Source: Panax quinquefolius
Taxonomy: Eukaryota; Streptophyta; Magnoliopsida; Apiales; Araliaceae
DNA: 64,000 nt
Reading direction: 5' to 3'
NCBI GenBank assembly: GCA_020205615.1
Contig: JAINUW010000763.1
Span: 248,001-312,000 of the forward strand
Shown here: in pieces, positions 56,822-64,000 of the stretch
Position numbering within the stretch: position 1 is the first letter of the stretch
Layout: each line of letters starts with the position of its first letter
Program-made: the position numbers and the translations under genes
Notes under the pieces: model-generated
The model's database searches: none
What the model saw: only the letters and a program-made list of their open reading frames with translations
What the model was told of the DNA's origin: nothing

Positions 56822-59272
56822 TGTGACGCCCCCAAATTCGGGTTACCTGACCCCTGAGTTTGGTGCTCACAATCCAACATATAAATAACATCTAAATATC
56901 CATACATATATGAATTACATCATACATCTCATTAATTAATATAAATAATACATTATCCCCAGGTTATCTAACCTTAACATCACAAACATACCCTTAGATA
57001 TACAAAAGGGTTATCCATAACAACATAATAATTATTGTTCATCATAACTACTCCAGTAATACACCTTTGCCTTTGTCATTCTCTGCCCCCTCCGGCTACC
57101 TTGTTCCTAGCTAAAATATTATAATTAAGCAAGGGTGAGCAACAAATTTGCTCCGCAAGTTAAAACATACAATAATGTATAAGAATAAAGAATATAAGAC
57201 TATCGGGTCGATAGAATATCACCAAAGTTCAAAGGACTTTGAATTAGCTGAACAAATCGTTAATCAATAACAAAAATTTCTCCCATTTTATGAAAAACAA
57301 TAATTCAATAGTGAAAGAGTACAATGCTTTCAAAGTTTCAACGATATTCAATTGAATAAGAAGAATAAATTCTACGCAACAACAAAGAAGAATATTTTCC
57401 AGATTTTATGTTGAGCGATCCCACCAGATCTTTAACTTCTTGAGTAATTATCAAAGGTTTACTTTGAAATACCCAGGTGTATCAGATAACCATAAAGATT
57501 AAATCATACCCCTCCGCAAGTACTTAGAGTGGCCAACTCCTTGTACCCAATATTATGTATCATACTCACACGCGTGCAACGACCGAATATACGACCACAA
57601 AACCCCTTTTATATAAAAAGGTTGTTCTTCTAATTCTTATAACCAAAATTCGTATCACAATAGTATAGTTTGGATTTAACGAAATACTATGATTTCAACA
57701 CCTAATCTCTTTCTCGATCTAGCCGAAATAATTGGCATTGACCTGTCAATAATAATTGAGTTCTCTATCTCGATCTAGCCAAAATAATTGGAATCCACCT
57801 TTCAATAATAATTGAGTTCTCTTCTCGAACCTATCAAGTTTTACCAAATGTTCGTCTAGCCAAAACAACTAAGACATATCTCAACACTGTTCAACAATAA
57901 ACAAAAATTAATTATATTATTTGCAATCAATAATAACTTCTACAGATATTAATAACCAACAATAGTTATTCCCCAATCAATAATTTAATTTGAATTAATA
58001 AACATGCACTAACTACGAATAATCAATAATAATTCTCAGACGTGGTATAATCAGCAATAATTAACCACCACTATATTTGAAAAGTAATAACTCAAGATTA
58101 AGTTAAAGAAACTTGCATTCTACGTTGATTACTGCTACATAATAAACTTAGCTGCGTTCGAAAGACATATAATCAATAATATCGGTCTCACAATTAGCAT
58201 AAAAAATCACAACACAAAACACTATAATTTACAGTCACTATATCTTCTAAACACGTCATCACATAGTCACATCAGTATTTATAACCTATATAAACACTTA
58301 TCAATTCTAACTAGTTCAGTCTGGTTGGACTTCGATCTCAATTCGGTGTCCTGGTCACCCCTATCCAACAATTAACACCTTTATTGTCAATTAAACTCTG
58401 TCTCAAAGCTTCAATATTATTTTAGATAAGTCAAATATCATTCATAATATTTTTCAGAAGCTTTTAATAATTTTCAAATAATGATTATATTTTATAATAA
58501 TTTTTAAAACACTGGAATTATTTTTAAATGATTTAAATACGAGAATAATCCCATCATCATTAATATTTAATAAAATTAAAATATTAATAATATACTTATA
58601 AAAATATTAAAGTTATTTATAATAACTTCAAATATTTTAAATCCTAATAATCTCCTTAAATGATTTTTAAAATATTTAAAATCATTTTTTATACAATTAC
58701 CATTAATATTTAAATATTAATGTATTTTTCATCAAAATATTAAAAGTCATATTTTATAACTTCAAATATTTTTAAATCACTTTTCTCATTTTAAAAGATT
58801 TTTAAATCAATAAAATCATTTTTAACTCATTTATTTAATATAATAATTAAATAAATCTAATATCATTAATATTAAATTATTAATGAAATTTACCTCAAAA
58901 ATAGTAAAAGTTACATTTTATAACTTCAAATATTTTCTAACACTTTTATTCCCATTTAAAATGATTTTTATAATATTAAAATTATTTTTCTCTAATTTAT
59001 TTAATATACTTATTAAATAAATTAAATATCATTAAAATACAAATATTAATGAAAAATATGTCAAATTATCAAAAGTTATTTTTCATAACTTAAAATAATT
59101 TTTAAAATAAATTTTGTAATTTTTAGAAATTATTTTTTATTTTTAATCAATTTCCGGAAATTAATTTAATTAATTTTAGGAAAACCGTCGCTAAAGCCTT
59201 TAGCTACACTTTCTGTCGCTGTTGGTGTTCTTGAGCCTCAAGAACACTGACGAACAGCTCCAAGGTGTCACA
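56822..59272 (-). mobile_element. F-type LTR (2.45 kb, minus strand)
   Basis: Plus-strand ends are TGTGACGCCCCC and AAGGTGTCACA, 6-bp inverted termini TGTGAC/GTCACA. On its own strand it is the 5' LTR of F. The sequence to its right (59273-60296) is another F interior in the same orientation, ending in CAAAGGTGGTCAAA next to the LTR, so this may also be that copy's 3' LTR (LTR-interior-LTR-interior order). AT-rich dyad sequence fills 58400-59160. Confidence 0.85.
58400..59160 (-). repeat. AT-rich dyad sequence in F LTR
   Basis: Repeated AAAATATTAATAATAT and TTATAACTTCAAATATTTT blocks. Related in style and position to the array in the B LTRs. Confidence 0.6.
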
Positions 59273-60296
59273 TTTGACCACCTTTGATTCTCGGCTAACG
59301 TAACGTATTCGAAATTTATCTAAAACATAGATCTTGTAGTATTTATGTAATACTACAAGTATCAACAATCATCAAGATTATACAGCAACACAACATGAAG
59401 ATCTGAACCTTCAAAGTCACTGTAAGACATAATCTGGGTTTTCTAGGTTACCCAGAAACCCAGACAGTTTCGAGTAGGCACATTCTAGCTCGATTAACTT
59501 AGTGTTCTAGTCATTAGTTTAGTGTTTAAGTGCTTCAATCATGTTGTCCTCATGTTATAGAACAACTATGTAACACTATCTCAGTTCAACTACATCACAC
59601 TCACAAGATTTGATCTGGTCAAACCTTGCCAGAAAGCTTGTTCTTGAGTTTTCTCGATATTCCAGAAACTCAAAGTCATGTTCAGATAGCCTACTTTGAC
59701 CAGCCACTACATTAATCGTGTTGGTCATTTAAGGGATCTAAGACCAATGATCTATAGTCAATATAACAGACTACAACCTAATTACAATAACACAAACAAA
59801 TCATCTAACATCTGACAGATTCTTGCTTTTAAAAATATTGTCAGGCCATTCTGGGCAGTTTCTGGGTTACCCATAAATGCTTGGTCATGGTCAGTCAACC
59901 CACTTTAACCATTAATAACTTGTAATCTAGACATGGTATGACCATGATTCCGCTTCCAGATTATAATCCATATGGCATACTACAAGTCTATAACTTCTAA
60001 CACAACAAATCATTAACAGGTAGCAATCTATGGCCTCTGACATTTGCTTGTCAGACCATAAATTAGGGTTCTCGACATTTTTTTCAAAACTTGATTTTTA
60101 ACCACTTTGATGTTATGGATCTATGATATAACATCATAGATAACCAAATAACATCTTATAGCATATAATAAAACATTTAAAAATATAGTCTATCTTAACA
60201 TGTAAGATCAAATAAGGTTAGGGTTTTATACCTTCTTGTTCAAGCTTTGATCCTTGCTCTCCTCTACTGATTTTGATGTTTTAGGGGCTTGGTTAG
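59273..60296 (-). mobile_element. F2: interior of a second F-type copy
   Basis: 60229-60296 encodes the end of the truncated gag (KTSKSVEESKDQSLNKK), ending at the same GTATAA point as F. 59273-60228 is non-coding and includes the unoccupied versions of the D1 and E insertion sites. Several loosely repeated blocks with GGGTTACCCAGAAA or GGTCAACC-like motifs are visible. It is joined abruptly to Athila-like sequence at 60297. Confidence 0.7.
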
Positions 60297-60438
60297 TGAC
60301 TTAATCACTTTTACGAATAATTTTTTTTATATTTAATATTGATATTGATTATCAATATTTTGCTTATTCTGATTGTTTCTCCACAAAAAGTTTGGGTGAT
60401 TCCTTGCCCTCGGATTGTAGGTATTCTGATATGGGTTA
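60297..60438 (-). pseudogene. Athila-like gag, distal part
   Basis: Minus strand: PYQNTYNPRARNHPNFLWRN followed by an Asn/Gln tail and a stop. The NP(Y)xNTYNPxxRNHPNFxW motif is typical of Gag from Athila-lineage plant Ty3/gypsy elements. It is separated from its upstream part (63929-64000) by solo LTR D2. Confidence 0.8.
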
Positions 60439-62129
60439 TGTAAGACCCCGAATTTTATGAAATAAAAGTATTCAATTTTTCTATTCAGTAATTGGTTAAA
60501 TTGATAAAAGTTAAAGTTAAGGGTGATATATGAAATTTTTTTCAAAATAAGCAAGGGGTATAAAGTATTCATTATTGTTGGGAATATTCGTTTGGTCGTG
60601 GAATATTCTTTACGTAGGGAATATTCGTATGTGGTAGCGACCATGTGTGGGCCCCATAATGGAAAGCGATTGGATGAAGAAAGCGACAAATATAAGTTGG
60701 TTAAAAATAACTTGGCGTAGTTATTACAATTAAGGCGTTGGAATACCCGGTGGTTAAAATACGATGTCTGGCGTGGTTGCACAAAGCTTAGCACGGTATT
60801 GCACATGATATTGTTGAATTATTGATTCTTACGTGAGAAGGCACTACTCAATAATTGTTACAAGTAATTCATTATTCAATATTTTATTTTATTGATTGAT
60901 AATTGATGCGTTGATATTTTATATTATTGTTGTTCAATAATTGTCATCGCACAAAGATATCTCCATTATCGGATCAATAATTCATATTATTTGAATAATA
61001 TTAGATAACATTATTGGCAATGTCTAGAAAGTTACATCGAGGAGAGGTTTGGTCACCTAATTGCGGCAAGAAGGAGAAATTCTTATTGGAAAGCCCCTCT
61101 TCTGAGGAGCTGCTGGTTGTCATTATTGTGATTCTATAATATTATTTATGAATAATTAATTATTGATTTATATGAAAATGAAATATTTATTTGATGTGGA
61201 TATAAATGATGGATTTATTTATGTGGTTATAAGTGAAGGAATTAATGATGAGGTGTTTTATCAGTATTTGTCGAAATGGAGAACAAATTATGGGATTTTC
61301 AGAAAAATTAGTTTATTACTTGATTTTGTAAAATCCATAACTCTTTGTGTATAATGAGTTAAGAGATGAGCCATATATCAAAAGAAAGCCCTAGAAGTAA
61401 GCTAACTGTAGAAATTTGAATCACCCAAAAATTCTTTGTAGATATTTCGTGGTGAAATTTTGAATGAAAGCGGTCCAGAAGGACTAATAGTCCGAAAAAA
61501 TCGGTGTTCTTCACTATATTGCGTGAGTTATAAATTTTGATCAAACCGTTGGATCGTTGTAATTTTTGGATATGTTATACATACATAAGTTGAGTATATG
61601 TCCATAAATTTTGAAGCCGATAAAAATGAACGAATGATTTGTTATGAATTTTAAGAGGTGACTGATTAGGAAATTAGGTTTATAAATGATTTTGGTGGAA
61701 AATTCTAGAATTGAGTGGACTCCACTTGTGTTTGGTGAAGAAATGAGCTGAATTTTAATTCAAATGTGGTGGGTGGGAATAGTAGCAGGTAAAGCCATCA
61801 AGGTTTGAGTTAAATGCCTTGGCAAGTATAACATTTTCCTATAAATAGAGGGCTAAGTTAGAATTGAAAATCACACGAAACAAAGTTTTCTCTCTTTCTC
61901 TCTAGATTATTGAGTGTAATTTGTGAGTATTTAGATACTTGGTGAGTTGATATTCATCGATTGCAAGTTTCCTTCAAACGTCATATCAGATATCCCATCG
62001 GAAGTCTTTGCTTCTTTTGAGGTAAGGGATAGTAAGGGATATTATTTTTCAGAATGATATTATTTCTTCAATATCATTATCTTTGAAATGTTGATCTGAA
62101 GTTTTATCAAATTTGGAACTTTTTCATGT

Positions 62130-62330
62130 CGGGTTACTATTCATGAGTTACTATTCACGAAGTTACTATTCATGAGTTACTATTCACGAGTTCTTATTCA
62201 CGAGTACTATTAAGTAAGCGTGAAAATTTTTTGTGGAATTTTTATCTTTTGGTGTGAGTTACTATTCACGTATACGGCACTATTCACGCATATATCTGAC
62301 ACTATTCACGAATCGGCACTATTCATAGAA
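62130..62330 (+). repeat. 15-bp array GAGTTACTATTCAC in D2
   Basis: Five tandem units, then three to four spaced CACTATTCACG copies. It is the reverse complement of the E-LTR arrays because the element lies in opposite orientation. Confidence 0.85.
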
Positions 62331-62462
62331 AAATGAAATTTTTCTTTTTCGTCTAAAATATCTATTCTCGATACTAGCTTTGATTGTATCCATGTTTTGA
62401 TCATTCTTGAATTTTACACCACTATGATTATTTTTGAGGTATTTTTGGGCGTGGATAAAACC

Positions 62463-62850
62463 AATGCAAAGATGAATGATTTACGAAGAATATCTTTGGC
62501 TGTAGTGCAAAAGATGAGCAGTGTTTAAATGAACATGACCAAGTGATGAATATCTTTAGCCTTGATGGTGCAAAGATGAATTATTGATGAATATCTTTTG
62601 CTCGTAGTGCAAAGATGACTTGTTGATGAATATCTTAGCACAGAGTGCAAAGATGAATTATTGATGAATATCTTTTGCTCGTAATGCAAAGATGACTGTT
62701 GTTGAATATCTTTGCTTTGTGTAGTAAAAGATGAATTATTGATGAATATCTTTGGCTTATAATGCAAAGATGATTTGGTTGTTGAATATCTTTGCTTTGT
62801 AGTGTAAAGATGAGCTGTTGATGAATATCTTTGGCGCGTAGTGCAAAGAT
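62463..62850 (+). repeat. 42-bp hairpin array in D2
   Basis: Nine units. The ATCTTT and CAAAGAT stem arms are kept while the loop (GGCCCGTAGTG in D1) varies strongly between units: GGCTGTAGTG, TGCTCGTAGTG, GCTTTGTAGTG, GGCGCGTAGTG. Confidence 0.8.
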
Positions 62851-63394
62851 GAATTTATTAGTATGATTATGAGCAGAGGCGTGATTTGGTATAACCATGA
62901 TCTTTGATGTTTGAGGTAAAGACAAGTGATGAAAATTATCTTTGTCTTGGATGAGGAAAGGAATTTAGAACTACAATTACGATTATGAGTTATACACGTG
63001 ATTGTGATGGGAATTGTTGATTGATGTTACAGGGGATAAAACATTGTTGGTGGATTTTTAACATGGAGAAGACAATAGACTTTATAGTCTATTTGACTCT
63101 TCTAATGGATTGCTCATTCACCGCAACTATGGTTGAAAAGTTTTATCATCTACCATATGTTCTAAATCTACGATTTATTCTTGATGAAGACTATTGATAA
63201 TTTATTTATCTTTAGTCATAATATTCTTTCTTGAGCTAGTTGTGCTCACCCCCTTTTGTTTCACAATTCCTTTCGGTGTAATAAAAGTGTATTTGGGTCG
63301 AAAGCGGGGATAGCGAGGGAATAGAGTGGTGGTCTATAGATGTTGAGGGTGAGGTGAATTTAACTTGGAATGGTGTTTTGTCACTATCATACAA

Positions 63395-63711
63395 GATGTC
63401 TAATGACATACAACCTCGTGTTATCATAAGACATGGTTGTGCTCATCCACTTCTTGAGTATATTTACAAGCACTACCTATATAATCTTGGTGTTTGTTTG
63501 GAGTATAATACCCAATTAGAGGCGATTGGAGATAATGATATGTCAAGAGAAGACTCACCATTGGGAAGAATATGATAGTAATCTTCTCGTTTTTCTTTGG
63601 GGTTTATTGGGTCAACCAAGGATAATTTCGTGGCCATATGATATCTACCATAACCTAAAAGCATGGCCTCCCATGTATGAAGGTTTCTTGAGCACTTCCC
63701 AAAGATTCTAA
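63395..63711 (+). pseudogene. LTR-borne ORF, copy in D2
   Basis: MSNDIQPRVIIRHGCAHPLLE then YLYNLGVCLEYNTQLEA, a one-base frameshift near 63525, and then CQEKTHHWEEYDSNLLVFLW through YHNLKAWPPMYEGF. It is the most diverged copy of 32770-33120, yet most differences are still amino-acid substitutions rather than stops. Confidence 0.4.
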
Positions 63712-63928
63712 TTTCTAAAGCAGCTTTTTGACTATACCTTTATGTAAGGTGTCATTGTGACGTACTTCTGGTTGGTATATATTTGTATCAAACTCACAAA
63801 GATATGTGTTGTTGTATTTTGCCACGACAATTGTTGTAATAAAGTTGTAGTTATTTTCTGTACCATATATTTGGCGACATCAGAATGGGTTGGATGGAAT
63901 AGACCTATTTTGGGGTCGTTACAGGTTA

Positions 63929-64000
63929 GGAGGTCGATTATAGCTACCTACAAACTTAACTGCAGGTGGATTTATAGCACACTGATCCGTCGAATGTTCC
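63929..64000 (-). pseudogene. Athila-like gag, proximal part
   Basis: Minus strand: EHSTDQCAINPPAVKFVGSY then NRPPN, the zinc-knuckle end and linker of Athila-type Gag. It joins 60438-60297 in frame when D2 and one GGTTA are removed. It continues beyond the window. Confidence 0.8.

Larger units (their letters stand above)
60439..63923 (+). mobile_element. Solo Ty3 LTR D2 (3.5 kb), TSD GGTTA
   Basis: Starts TGTAAGACCCCG and ends GGGGTCGTTACA, between perfect GGTTA copies (60434-60438 and 63924-63928). No PBS or polypurine tract. It has the conserved box (61019-61125), TATA (61840-61848), donor (GT at 62022), the 15-bp array (62130-62330), the 42-bp array (62463-62850) and a frameshifted LTR ORF (63395-63711). 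The acceptor AG is changed (TTTCGGTG near 63275). It combines E-type features (15-bp array) with D-type features (LTR ORF). Confidence 0.93.

Noticed and set aside
60333..60806. 157-codon minus-strand ORF
   Set aside because: It runs across the D2 LTR boundary at 60439. Only the last third is real coding ancestry (Athila-like gag); the rest is LTR read by chance.
1..64000. tRNA, rRNA or other structural RNA genes
   Set aside because: No cloverleaf with box A/B pattern or rRNA-like block was noticed on either strand. The tRNA-like 12-mers present are primer-binding sites. A tRNAscan or Rfam run would settle this.

Overview
The window looks like heterochromatic repeat DNA from a large plant (probably eudicot) nuclear genome. 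It is AT-rich, carries no intact host gene and no RNA gene that I could find, and nearly every base belongs to LTR retrotransposons nested in one another. The evidence is: initiator-Met-type primer-binding sites (TGGTATCAGAGC), polypurine tracts next to TG...CA LTR ends, gag zinc knuckles, Ty3/gypsy and Ty1/copia pol fragments, and 5-bp target-site duplications (TSDs). The species cannot be named from this sequence.

Layout. 1-3949: 3' end of a Ty3 element (A1) with a 3.5-kb LTR. 3950-4651: LTR tail of an F-type element. 4652-14540: a decayed Ty1/copia element (LTR, PBS, leader, gag, PR, IN, RT, RNase H) whose 5' LTR is split by a solo Ty3 LTR (4703-7574, TSD TATAC). 14541-17221: a truncated CACTA (En/Spm) DNA transposon with subterminal repeats, a transposase-start exon and, on the minus strand, an exon-like fragment resembling the host gene VPS51. 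17222-24713: Ty3 element A2 (gag-PR plus RNase H and integrase tails, no RT or integrase core). 24714-39123: Ty3 element B1 (LTR, PBS, an extra zinc-knuckle ORF called ORF0 here, gag, no pol), with a 4.2-kb solo LTR (C, TSD CAACT) inside its gag. 39124-45240: element D1, whose internal region is only 323 bp. 45266-54835: Ty3 element E on the minus strand, the only one with gag, PR and integrase together. 45241-45265 and 54841-60296: minus-strand F elements carrying ORF0 and a truncated gag. 60297-64000: an Athila-like gag fragment split by solo LTR D2 (TSD GGTTA).

Order of insertion, read from nesting: F received D1 and E; B1 jumped into D1's 5' LTR; A2 jumped into B1's 5' LTR; solo LTR C sits in B1 gag. 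The left halves of several 5' LTRs are missing, so a deletion has joined the CACTA fragment to A2 at 17221/17222.

The most interesting points are: (1) ORF0, a separate coiled-coil/zinc-knuckle ORF between PBS and gag in two independent elements, B1 and F; (2) elements A1 and A2 share exact internal deletions, and B1, D1 and F also lack pol, so the locus is dominated by non-autonomous elements that seem to have been copied after the deletions arose; (3) a TATA box, 5' splice donor and 3' splice acceptor all inside the LTR, predicting a 1.3-2.2-kb leader intron where lineage-specific hairpin minisatellites grow; (4) a 117-codon ORF inside the D-type LTRs; (5) a roughly 105-bp box conserved in all A/C/D/E LTRs. 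Several clusters of odd indels may be sequencing or assembly artefacts, so single-copy frameshifts should be read with care.
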